DNA of 64,000 nucleotides from Granulicella sp. WH15 (lineage in GTDB: Bacteria; Acidobacteriota; Terriglobia; Terriglobales; Acidobacteriaceae), in the NCBI RefSeq assembly GCF_009914315.1, contig NZ_CP042596.1:3658001-3722000 (forward strand), read 5' to 3'. The notes below the pieces were generated by a model. That model was not told where the DNA came from. It saw only the letters and a list, made by a program, of their open reading frames with translations, and made no database searches. The translations under genes and the position numbers were made by a program. Positions within the stretch are counted from its first letter, which is position 1, and each line of letters begins with the position of its first letter. Below, piece after piece: positions 9,247 through 16,865 of this stretch.

Positions 9247-10116
9247 GTGACCTCCTCCCCCACAGATCGCCGCGTCCGGCCGCTCGCACTCGCCGCCCTG
9301 CTCTGGCTCGCGCCGCCGCTTCCCGCGCAGCTTCCAGCACCCCGTCCCCACCATCCTCCAGCCAAACCGCCCATCCTCGCCACCAACACCGGCCTCATCG
9401 TCATCGACGCGGCCCACGGCGGCACCGATGACGGCGCGACCCTCCCCACCGGGGTCCTCGAAAAAAACCTCACCCAAACCTTCTCCGAGCGCCTTCGCAC
9501 CCAACTCGTAGCCCACGGCTTCAACGTCGTCCTCTCGCGCAATCTTGCGGTCACCACTCCAACGGACAACACCGAAACCCCATCCGTCGCCGCCGAAGAC
9601 CAGCGCGCCGAGCAGGCCAACCGCCTGCGCCCCCTGGCCTGCCTGCTGCTGCACGCCACCAGCGGCGGCCACGGCGTCCACCTCTTCACCTCGTCGCTCG
9701 CGCCCTTCACCGCCTCCCATCCGGCCCCCAGTATCCTTCCGTGGAACGCCGCCCAGGCCACAACGGTTCCACAGTCTCTCCAGCTCGCCACCGATCTGGC
9801 CACGGCCCTGAACGACATCCGCATCCCCCTGGTGCTGGCACGGGCGTCGGTCCCGCCCATCGACTCGCTCACCTGCCCCGCCATCGCGGTCGAACTGGCC
9901 CCGCTGACGAACGCCGCCGTGACCGATGCCGCCTACCAGGCCCGCGTCGCCGACGCCATCGCCAGCGGTCTGAGCTTCTGGCGCGGACACCTCGAAGCCG
10001 AGATCGCCCGCGTAGCCGAGGAGACAGCAGCCGAGTCCGAGACAATTCCGGAACCTACAGCCAAAAAGCCGAAGAAACCCTCACCAGCCACCACCCAGCC
10101 CGGAGCCGTGCGATGA
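9247..10116 (+). CDS. N-acetylmuramoyl-L-alanine amidase (Amidase_3)
   Basis: A 289-residue exported amidase that cleaves the lactyl-peptide bond between muramic acid and L-alanine in peptidoglycan. The start is GTG. A signal-like segment (LALAALLWLAPPLPAQ) is followed by the Amidase_3 domain: VIDAAHGGTDDGA supplies the first zinc His, LEKNLTQTFSERLRTQL a helix, and CPAIAVELAPLTN the region of the catalytic Glu. The later His was not located with certainty. A Lys/Pro-rich tail ends the protein. It overlaps the next gene by 4 bases (ATGA) and heads a cell-wall operon. Confidence 0.85.
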   Translation: MTSSPTDRRVRPLALAALLWLAPPLPAQLPAPRPHHPPAKPPILATNTGLIVIDAAHGGTDDGATLPTGVLEKNLTQTFSERLRTQLVAHGFNVVLSRNLAVTTPTDNTETPSVAAEDQRAEQANRLRPLACLLLHATSGGHGVHLFTSSLAPFTASHPAPSILPWNAAQATTVPQSLQLATDLATALNDIRIPLVLARASVPPIDSLTCPAIAVELAPLTNAAVTDAAYQARVADAIASGLSFWRGHLEAEIARVAEETAAESETIPEPTAKKPKKPSPATTQPGAVR

Positions 10117-10790
10117 TCCCCCGTTACCAGCTCATCGCCTTCCGCATCCTCTTCGGCGGCTCGCTGCTGATGGCGCTGCTGCTCGTCCGCGGCTGTGTGG
10201 TCACCCACCAGCGCCTTGTCGCCCAGCGCGACCTCAGCCCCATCCCCGCGCCCACCGACATCCCCAACGAGACGGTCTCGGTGGCCCTGGCCAACGACGC
10301 CGACGGCTCCATCACTCTGGACCAGGAGCAGATGGCGCTGCCGCCGTCCGGCCCGCTCCGCGCCCGTGCCCTGCTGGAGCAGACGATGGCCCACTATGCT
10401 CTGCCCGCCACCCTGCACCCTCTCCCGAGCGGCCGGGCCATCGCGAACGTCTACTTCGTGCAGCTTCCCCTCGGCAACCCGGCCGGCACCAGCACCGAAA
10501 AAACCACCCGCAGCGCCGAAGCCAGCCACGGCCAGATGGCCGTCATCGACCTGAAGGGAACCTTCGCCAGCTCGCACCCCTCCGGCATCGAGGCCGAAGA
10601 CCTGACGCTGCGCTCGCTGATCGGAACCCTGCACGCCAACTTTCCCGAGATCGACCGGGTGCAGTTCCTCGTAGACGGACGCTCCAGCGAGACGCTGGCG
10701 GGACACGCCGATCTGCTGCACCCTTACCCGGCACTCGACACAACGCGCGAGCCTCTGCACACACTGGGCCGCGTCGGGAGACACGAATGA
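10113..10790 (+). CDS. GerMN-domain membrane protein
   Basis: The ATG at 10113 overlaps the amidase stop (ATGA) and gives a 225-residue protein. It has one N-terminal membrane segment (LIAFRILFGGSLLMALLLVRG), a linker and a C-terminal GerMN domain (ANVYFVQLPLG, MAVIDLKGTF, LRSLIGTLHANFPEIDRVQFLVDG). GerMN domains occur in sporulation proteins of Firmicutes but also as envelope proteins beside amidases in non-sporulating bacteria. A role in amidase control or wall metabolism is inferred from the operon. Its stop overlaps murI by 4 bases. Confidence 0.85.
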   Translation: MIPRYQLIAFRILFGGSLLMALLLVRGCVVTHQRLVAQRDLSPIPAPTDIPNETVSVALANDADGSITLDQEQMALPPSGPLRARALLEQTMAHYALPATLHPLPSGRAIANVYFVQLPLGNPAGTSTEKTTRSAEASHGQMAVIDLKGTFASSHPSGIEAEDLTLRSLIGTLHANFPEIDRVQFLVDGRSSETLAGHADLLHPYPALDTTREPLHTLGRVGRHE

Positions 10791-11614
10791 GCACCCCTTC
10801 CACCACCGGCCCCACCATCGGCGTCTTCGACTCCGGTTTCGGCGGCCTCACCGTCCTACGCGCGCTGCTGCCGTTGATCCCCGGCGCGAACTACATCTAC
10901 CTGGGCGACACGGCGCGCCTGCCCTACGGGGCCAAGAGCCAGCAGACCATCGCCCGCTACGCCGTCTCGAGCGCTGAGTTCCTCCTCGACGAGGGTGCCG
11001 AGATGCTGGTGATCGCCTGCAACACCGCCACCGCGATGGCCCTGCCCGAGATCGAAGCCGCGATGCCGATCCCGGTGGTGGGCGTCATCCGCCCCGGCAC
11101 CGAGGCCGCCCGCGAGGCCGGGGAGCACGACGTCCTCGTGCTCGCCACATCCGCAACAGTCCAGTCCGGGGCCTACACCCGAGCGTGCGCGTCAGTCGGC
11201 CTGCAAGCCTACGAAAAGGCCTGCCCATTGCTGGTCCCGATGGTCGAGGAAGGCTGGATCAACCACAAAGTAACAGCGGAGGTGCTGCGCATCTACCTAG
11301 ACGAGGCCTTCGCCGAGGCTCCCAATGCCCACACCCTGCTGCTGGGCTGCACGCATTACCCTCTGCTGAAGCCGATGATCGAGCGGACACTCGAAGAGAT
11401 GGGCCACCCCATGCGAATCGTGGACTCCGCAGCCACAACAGCACAGGCTGCCGCCCGTGTGATCGAATCCAAACTACCCAGAGTCAGTTCCCCCGGCGCC
11501 GAAATCAACTGCACCTTCTTTGCAACCGATTCGGTAGAGAAGTTTCAGCGTCTGGGCGGAGTCTTTCTTGGCCAGCCACTACCGCAGGTATCGCTGGTCG
11601 ATCTCGGCGGATAA
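10787..11614 (+). CDS. murI: Glutamate racemase
   Basis: A 275-residue cofactor-independent racemase converting L- to D-glutamate for peptidoglycan. The two catalytic cysteines are in VIACNTATA and LLGCTHYPLL. The N-terminal FDSGFGGLTV and GDTARLPYG motifs are intact and the length is normal. It starts within the stop of the GerMN gene (ATGA), so amidase, GerMN and murI are probably one transcript. A repeat-borne hairpin with a T-run follows about 160 bases downstream. Confidence 0.96.
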   Translation: MSTPSTTGPTIGVFDSGFGGLTVLRALLPLIPGANYIYLGDTARLPYGAKSQQTIARYAVSSAEFLLDEGAEMLVIACNTATAMALPEIEAAMPIPVVGVIRPGTEAAREAGEHDVLVLATSATVQSGAYTRACASVGLQAYEKACPLLVPMVEEGWINHKVTAEVLRIYLDEAFAEAPNAHTLLLGCTHYPLLKPMIERTLEEMGHPMRIVDSAATTAQAAARVIESKLPRVSSPGAEINCTFFATDSVEKFQRLGGVFLGQPLPQVSLVDLGG

Positions 11615-11740
11615 GATCAGATAGACCTGATCCCCGGAAAGCGCTGAAGGCGCGCTCTATACCAGCCTAGGGCAACGCCCTAGGTAATCGGAGACAGAGG
11701 CAAGAAGAGGGCTGAAGGCCCGACCTATCCCTGCCACGAA

Positions 11741-11809
11741 CCTGTCCTGCCGGACGGGCCCGCTGCGCGCGGGGCAGGCGTTCACACGCCTTTTTACTGC
11801 TTCGCGTGG
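11741..11809 (+). repeat. Dispersed GC-rich repeat carrying a terminator (family 2, copy 1)
   Basis: It contains CTGTCCTGCCGGACGGGC, a GCGCGCGGGG stretch, the AGGCGT/ACGCCT hairpin and TTTTTACTGCTTCGCGTG. Related copies are at 16716, 40145 (reverse) and 45473 (reverse). The segment 11615-11740 upstream also holds a small CCTAGGGC/GCCCTAGG inverted repeat. Confidence 0.75.
11776..11795 (+). terminator. Terminator of the murI operon
   Basis: AGGCGT (11776-11781) pairs with ACGCCT (11786-11791) around TCAC and runs into a T-tract. It lies inside the family 2 repeat. Confidence 0.7.
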
Positions 11810-11818
11810 TCTTCCCCA

Positions 11819-13246
11819 CTACGACGCCGCCTCATACCGCAGTGACTCCATCGGAGAAACCCGCGAAGCCTTCCGCGCCGGATAGTACCCAAAGAAGATC
11901 CCAATTGCCGCCGAGATCCCAAACGACACCATCACCGACACAAACGAGATACTCGTAGACCACTTGATGATCTGTGTGATCGCCGCCGAAGTAATCACCC
12001 CGACGATGATTCCCAGCACACCACCCGCCAGGCTCAGCGTAATCGACTCCATCAAAAACTGCTGCATCACGTCCTGCGAGCTGGCCCCCACCGCCCGGCG
12101 GATCCCAATCTCCCGCGTCCGCTCGACCACCGAGAGCAGCATAATGTTCATAATGCCGATCCCGCCAACGATCATCGAAACCGTACCAATACAAGCCAGC
12201 AGCACGGTCATCGTCCTGCTCGACTGATCCATCGTCTTCGCCAGTTGCTTCAGTGTCACATCGTCCAGGCTCTTGCCGCTGCCGACCATCGACCGCGCCA
12301 CCTCGGGGTCAACGCCAGTCTTGGTAATCGCGGTGCCCGCCTGCGTCAGCACACGAAAATCATCGGACAACCCTTCATCAATCTTGTGCCGCTCCCGCAA
12401 CACATCGGTAATCTCATACCCCGCATCGGGCACGTCGCCAACCGAGTAGGTCGAGACCGTGATGGTGTTGAGAAAGGGCGCGTGCAGCAGGCTCTGCGCC
12501 GTAGTCACCGGCATGTAGACGGCATCGAACTGGTCGTCGCCGGTGTTCTCCTGCACCATCCAGCTACCCGAGCCGAAGACACCGACAACCTGAAACGGAA
12601 CATTATGGATCGTGATGCTCTTACCCACTGGGTCCTCGTCGTGGAAGAGCGCGTGGTTCACAATGCTGCCGATGACGACAACATGGTCGCCATTCGCCTC
12701 CTCCCTCTGGCTAAAGAACCGGCCACTCATCAGCGCCCACGCCCGCTTGATGTTGAAGATATCGGTCCCCTCACCATGCAGCGCCGTAAAGTGGATCGAG
12801 CTGCCCACGCTGACGTTGGCATGGTCGTGCAGCCCCGGCGAGACATACTGCACCAGCGTGACGCGCTTGCGAATCGCGTCGGCATCATCGAGCGAGAGCG
12901 TATCGGCAGCCCCCTTGCCCGCGGCAAAGTCCCCCAGCCGCAGGTTCTTCTTCAGCCGGTCGGGGATGTAGCCGTCCTTGAGCGCATCCGCACCCGAGGG
13001 ATCGTTGCCCGCCGAATCCTGCCCCGAGGCGATGCCGCGCTGGTTCTGGTAGTTCCCCGCCTGCACGGTAATCAGGTTCATCCCGGCGGCGCGCACCTCG
13101 TCCTCGATGGCGTTCTGCGCACCACTGCCGACAGCGATCATGGTCACCACGGTAGCCACGCCGATCGTCATGCCGACCATGGTCAGGATCGTCTGCAGCT
13201 TGTTCTTCTTAAGTGCATTAATCGCGATGAGGTAGCTGTGCTTCAT
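11819..13246 (-). CDS. MacB/FtsX-like ABC transporter permease
   Basis: A 475-residue permease of the MacB/FtsX type, which moves lipoproteins, peptides or drugs across the envelope using mechanical coupling to a separate ATPase. The ATG at 13246 is preceded by GAGAG; the longer frame runs into the divergent EVE gene and was rejected. Seen are TM1 after NALKKNKLQTIL, a large periplasmic domain (about residues 50-330), then three C-terminal membrane segments with ERTREIGIRRAVGAS. No cognate ATPase gene or membrane-fusion partner is adjacent, so it is an orphan here. Confidence 0.88.
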   Translation of the reverse strand: MKHSYLIAINALKKNKLQTILTMVGMTIGVATVVTMIAVGSGAQNAIEDEVRAAGMNLITVQAGNYQNQRGIASGQDSAGNDPSGADALKDGYIPDRLKKNLRLGDFAAGKGAADTLSLDDADAIRKRVTLVQYVSPGLHDHANVSVGSSIHFTALHGEGTDIFNIKRAWALMSGRFFSQREEANGDHVVVIGSIVNHALFHDEDPVGKSITIHNVPFQVVGVFGSGSWMVQENTGDDQFDAVYMPVTTAQSLLHAPFLNTITVSTYSVGDVPDAGYEITDVLRERHKIDEGLSDDFRVLTQAGTAITKTGVDPEVARSMVGSGKSLDDVTLKQLAKTMDQSSRTMTVLLACIGTVSMIVGGIGIMNIMLLSVVERTREIGIRRAVGASSQDVMQQFLMESITLSLAGGVLGIIVGVITSAAITQIIKWSTSISFVSVMVSFGISAAIGIFFGYYPARKASRVSPMESLRYEAAS

Positions 13247-13355
13247 GGTCGCTCTCTCAACCTGAACTGTTTGGAATACGCCGATAATACCACTACTCCG
13301 GCGGATTTTTACCCGGTTTTCACACCCACCCGTCCCTTGCGATACCCTGAAGGAC

Positions 13356-13733
13356 ATGCCCTACCTGCTGAAGACCGAGCCCAACAAGTATTCCTACGAC
13401 GACCTGCTCCGCGACGGCGAGACCGTCTGGGACGGCATAGCCAACAACCAGGCGCTGCTCTACCTGCGCGGCATGAAGAAGGGCGAAAAGCTCGTCATCT
13501 ACCACTCGAACATCGGCAAGGCGGCGGTCGGCACCGCGAAGGTCGTGAGCGTGGACGCCAGCGATCCGAAGAACCCGAAGGTCGTCATCAAGCCCGTAAA
13601 ACGGCTGAAGGCCGAGAAGCCGCTCGCCGAGATCCGCGAAGCCCCGGTCTTCCACGACTCCATCATGTTCCGTCAGTTCCGCCTGTCGGTCGTGCCCATC
13701 ACGGAAGAGCAGTACGACTTCCTGACCCTCTAG
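13356..13733 (+). CDS. EVE domain protein
   Basis: A 125-residue single EVE domain (PUA-like fold, related to thymocyte nuclear protein 1). The family binds modified bases in DNA or RNA. Visible are the N-terminal YLLKTEPNKYSYDDL, VWDGIANNQALLYLR, GEKLVIYHSN and the C-terminal RLSVVPITEEQYDFL. Length is typical. It is divergent from the permease and 57 bases upstream of fabI in the same direction. The specific ligand is unknown. Confidence 0.92.
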   Translation: MPYLLKTEPNKYSYDDLLRDGETVWDGIANNQALLYLRGMKKGEKLVIYHSNIGKAAVGTAKVVSVDASDPKNPKVVIKPVKRLKAEKPLAEIREAPVFHDSIMFRQFRLSVVPITEEQYDFLTL

Positions 13734-13790
13734 CTCGGGGCCTACTGATATCCTTAGCAACGAAGTTCAACACCGGGAGCACATCGCATC

Positions 13791-14552
13791 ATGATCGACC
13801 TGAAGGGCAAAGTCGCCGTCGTCTTCGGATTAGCCAACAAGCGCAGCATCGCCTGGGCCATCTGCCAGAAGCTCTCCGAAGCCGGAGCCACGCTCGCCAT
13901 CTGCTACCAGAACGAGCGCCTGCAGCGTGATGCCGATGCCCTGGCCGCCGAGCTGGCCGGAGCCAAAACCTTCCAGTGCGACGTCGCCTCCGACACCGAC
14001 ATCGACAGCGTCTTCGCGCAGCTCAAGGACGCCTACGGCAAGCTCGACATCCTCGTGCACTCCATCGGCTTCGCGCCCAACATCAAGAACACCGTGCTCC
14101 AGACCGCGCGCGAAGACTTCCGCGTGGCCCACGACATCAGCGCCTACTCGCTCATCGCTCTCTCCCGCGCCGCCGCGCCGCTGATGCCCGAGGGCAGCTC
14201 CATCCTGACCCTGACCTACTACGGCTCCGAGAAGGTCTTCCCCAACTACAACATCATGGGCGTCGCCAAGGCCGCGCTCGAGGCCAGCGTGCGCTATCTC
14301 GCCAGCGACCTCGGAGCCCAGAAGATCCGCGTCAACGCCATCTCCGCCGGGCCCATCAAGACGCTGGCCGCACGCGGCATCGGCGACTTCACCAAGATCC
14401 TCAACGCCGTCGAAGATCGTGCACCGCTCCATCGCAACGTCGATGCGCTCGAGGTCGGCAACACCGCGCTCTTTTTAGCTTCGGATCTTGCCAGTGGAAT
14501 CACCGGCGAGATCATGTTCGTGGACTGCGGCTACAATACCGTCGGGCTGTAA
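13791..14552 (+). CDS. fabI: Enoyl-[acyl-carrier-protein] reductase (NADH)
   Basis: A 253-residue short-chain dehydrogenase that performs the last reduction of type II fatty-acid elongation. The FabI-type cofactor loop GLANKRSIAWAI is present. The active-site pattern Tyr153-(x6)-Lys160 lies in NYNIMGVAKAALE, with a second conserved Tyr at about 143 (LTYYGSEK). AISAGPIKTLAARGI follows, as in FabI of other bacteria. GGGAG lies upstream of the ATG. The next gene, a DinB-fold protein, begins 21 bases after the stop. Confidence 0.95.
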   Translation: MIDLKGKVAVVFGLANKRSIAWAICQKLSEAGATLAICYQNERLQRDADALAAELAGAKTFQCDVASDTDIDSVFAQLKDAYGKLDILVHSIGFAPNIKNTVLQTAREDFRVAHDISAYSLIALSRAAAPLMPEGSSILTLTYYGSEKVFPNYNIMGVAKAALEASVRYLASDLGAQKIRVNAISAGPIKTLAARGIGDFTKILNAVEDRAPLHRNVDALEVGNTALFLASDLASGITGEIMFVDCGYNTVGL

Positions 14553-14573
14553 ATCTCTCTACCAGAGGTTGCC

Positions 14574-15083
14574 ATGACCATCGCGCAGGTGCTCTTAGAG
14601 GACTTCGACCAGGAGATCTCCAACACGCGGCGCACGCTCGAGCGCGTCCCCGAGGACAAGGCCGCATGGGTGCCCCACGAGCGTTCGACGCCGCTGGGCA
14701 AGCTGGCCATGCACTGCGCGACGATGCCGCTGTTCGGCTTCTACATCATGGAGGACGAGGGCATGGACATGGTAGCCTCCAAACGCCCGCACGTGCCGCT
14801 TGTCTTCACCACGCGCGAGGCGTGTCTGCAGCAGCTCGACGAGTCCAGCGCAAAGTGCCGCGCCGCCATCGCCGCAGCCTCGGACGAGCACCTTGAGGCG
14901 CTGTGGAAGTTCAGCTTCGGCGAGCACGTCATCCTGCACAAGTCTCGCGTGGCTACCTTCCGGATCATGTGCTTCAACCACCTGATCCACCACACCTCCC
15001 AGCTAGGCGTGTACCTGCGGCTGAACGAGGTCCCCGTACCTGCGCTCTACGGCCCATCGGCTGACGAGCAGTGGCTCGGCTAA
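14574..15083 (+). CDS. DinB-like four-helix metal protein
   Basis: A 169-residue all-helical protein of the DinB/YfiT superfamily. The three candidate metal-binding histidines are at the LAMHC position (about residue 47) and in FNHLIHHTSQLGVYLR near residue 140. Family members are metal-dependent enzymes, often thiol transferases using bacillithiol or similar, but most have no known substrate. It follows fabI by 21 bases and is probably cotranscribed. The C-terminal sequence VPALYGPSADEQ is typical of the family. Confidence 0.85.
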   Translation: MTIAQVLLEDFDQEISNTRRTLERVPEDKAAWVPHERSTPLGKLAMHCATMPLFGFYIMEDEGMDMVASKRPHVPLVFTTREACLQQLDESSAKCRAAIAAASDEHLEALWKFSFGEHVILHKSRVATFRIMCFNHLIHHTSQLGVYLRLNEVPVPALYGPSADEQWLG

Positions 15084-15091
15084 GACGAAAA

Positions 15092-15375
15092 GCAAGGCGA
15101 AACGGGGATAAAGGGAAAAAAGGGATAAAAGGGATAAGAGCGGAGCCTTGATATCTTTGCCTTTTACGCGAAGCGTCCAAGACCGCACGAAGTGCCGCCC
15201 GCCCGGCGTGAGGGCGTCGTTGCTGTTGCCTGTTTTCTTGGTTGTCATTCAGGAGCGAAGCGGAGGAATCTGCTTCTGCTTTTATTCTTGCTGTTGCTTC
15301 TGGGGTAGGTCCGGGCTTTAGCCCAAAACCCACCACAGATGCGGGCTTTAGCCCCCGAGGTATGCTCTCTTCTCC
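15092..15375 (+). repeat. Dispersed palindromic element, copy D (right end missing, with extra left arm)
   Basis: The gap 15084-15379 holds an A-rich arm (15092-15150, like the arms at 42545 and 42838) and then the left terminal repeat at 15166-15216. The core follows, with both GGGCTTTAGCCC-type modules. It stops at the 3' end of the amidohydrolase gene without the right terminal repeat. Confidence 0.82.
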
Positions 15376-15379
15376 CGGC

Positions 15380-16684
15380 TCAGGGATGCTTATAAGCCAC
15401 CCCGCCCTTCATCACAAACGCCACTTTCCTGAGAGCAGAGATACTCTGCAACGGGTCACCATCCACCGCGATCACATCGGCATAAAACCCCGGCTTCAGC
15501 TCCCCGATCTTCCCTTCCCACCCCATCAGCCGAGCGTTGGTCAACAGGTCCGCCTGAAGTACATCGGCAGCCGACATGCCGTTCTCCACCATCAACTCCA
15601 TCTCCCGCGCCTGCGTCCCATGCGGAAACGGCCCCACATCCGAGCCGACAGCCATCGGCACTCCGGCGGCGAGTTGCTTCTTGAACTCGGCGACATGATA
15701 AGCGTTCTGCGCCCGCCGCCGGGCCGCACCCTCGGGCGACGCGGCGTGATCGGCAAAGTACTCGCTGATCGCAAACGTAGGCACCGCGGGGATATTCTTC
15801 TCCTTCATCGCCCGCATCGTAGCCTCGCCGAGCTGGTCGGCGTGGTCCACCGACTCCACGCCCGCCGCCACGGCAAACCCCGTGCCCGGCTCGCCGGTAG
15901 CGTGTACGGCAACACCATGCCCAGCCCCCTTGCCGAAGCGATCCGCCTCAGCCACCGCCGCCCGAAGCTGCGCCTCGGTGTACTGGTAGGGAGTCTTGAA
16001 AACCCCATCCACGAAGCTGTCCTTGCCGGTCTCGTAGATCTTGGTGAAGTCCGCGCCTTCCTTGCGCTGCTCCCGCATCACGTGGACGATCTCGTCGGCG
16101 GTATTCGCGTAGTCGGCGTTCGAGAGCACGTGCATCGCCGGGTTGTAGTGGATCGCGTCCTCGTGGCCGCCGAGCAGGTCAATCGCATTGCCGCTCACAC
16201 GCAGCCGAGGCCCAGGAATCAACCCGGTATCAATCGCATTGCGCACAGCCGTATCCGCCGAGCCCGCGCCCTCGGTGCCCATATCGCGCTCGGCGGTGAA
16301 GCCCGCTATCAGGTCGGCTTTGGCCGCATCCGCAGCAATCAGCGTCCGCTGCGGCACCGACTCCTCAACGGTCTGCAAATCCTCCGCACCCGGATGCAGA
16401 AAAAGGTGAACATGCACGTCAGTCAGCCCAGGCATCAGCGTGCGCTCACCCAACTCGATGGCCTGCGCACCGGCAGGCCGCGTCACATGCGTACCCGCCT
16501 CGACGATCTTCTCCCCAACCACCAAAACCTCGCCCGGAGAGACCAGCTTCCCCGCCCGCACATCGAGCAGATGCGCCGCATGAAGCACCACCGCAGGCTT
16601 CGCGGCCTCCTGCGCCATCGCCGATACCGCTGCAAGCACCGCCACGAGGCCACACGCCAAGCCTTTGACCATCTTCGTTGTCAT
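15380..16684 (-). CDS. Secreted amidohydrolase (imidazolonepropionase/prolidase-like)
   Basis: A 434-residue metal-dependent hydrolase of the amidohydrolase superfamily with a signal peptide (VKGLACGLVAVLAAVSAMA). ATG 16684 is preferred over an upstream TTG because it gives the compact signal. Metal ligands are visible: HVHLF after GLTD, KIYETGKDS (lysine site), AVHATG, SVDHADQ and the Asp in VGSDVGPFPHG. A composite beta domain at both ends (VVLHAAHLLDVRAGK, GFYADVIAVDGDPL) is typical of the dipeptidase/imidazolonepropionase-like branch. The substrate is unknown. It stands alone. Confidence 0.87.
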   Translation of the reverse strand: MTTKMVKGLACGLVAVLAAVSAMAQEAAKPAVVLHAAHLLDVRAGKLVSPGEVLVVGEKIVEAGTHVTRPAGAQAIELGERTLMPGLTDVHVHLFLHPGAEDLQTVEESVPQRTLIAADAAKADLIAGFTAERDMGTEGAGSADTAVRNAIDTGLIPGPRLRVSGNAIDLLGGHEDAIHYNPAMHVLSNADYANTADEIVHVMREQRKEGADFTKIYETGKDSFVDGVFKTPYQYTEAQLRAAVAEADRFGKGAGHGVAVHATGEPGTGFAVAAGVESVDHADQLGEATMRAMKEKNIPAVPTFAISEYFADHAASPEGAARRRAQNAYHVAEFKKQLAAGVPMAVGSDVGPFPHGTQAREMELMVENGMSAADVLQADLLTNARLMGWEGKIGELKPGFYADVIAVDGDPLQSISALRKVAFVMKGGVAYKHP

Positions 16685-16715
16685 AGTCTCAGCAGAATAG
16701 CGCAACTACCCACGA

Positions 16716-16768
16716 CTCTGTCCTGCCGGACAGGCCCGCTGCGCGCGGAGCGGTCACTTCGTGACTTT
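16716..16768 (+). repeat. Family 2 GC-rich repeat, copy 2 (truncated)
   Basis: CTCTGTCCTGCCGGACAGGC and a GCGCGCGGAG stretch match 11741-11775, followed by the small hairpin GTCACTTCGTGAC. The terminator half of the repeat is missing. Confidence 0.65.
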
Positions 16769-16798
16769 CATACTTGTCTCAATGACTCAAAGTACAAA

Positions 16799-16853
16799 GG
16801 TCCTCCCGTTGGTCGGAAACGAAGATTGCTCACTTCCGACCAACGGGAGGACC
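16799..16853. repeat. 20-bp perfect inverted repeat (family 3 palindrome)
   Basis: GGTCCTCCCGTTGGTCGGAA (16799-16818) is exactly repeated in inverted orientation at 16834-16853 around a 15-nt loop. It lies 12 bases beyond the ABC-F stop and may serve as that gene's terminator. A close relative is at 40078-40132. Confidence 0.85.
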
Positions 16854-16865
16854 TCAGAAGATCAC

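Noticed and set aside
12245-13930. 561-codon plus-strand frame spanning the permease, EVE gene and fabI start
   Set aside because: It crosses three supported genes on both strands and has no recognisable domain.
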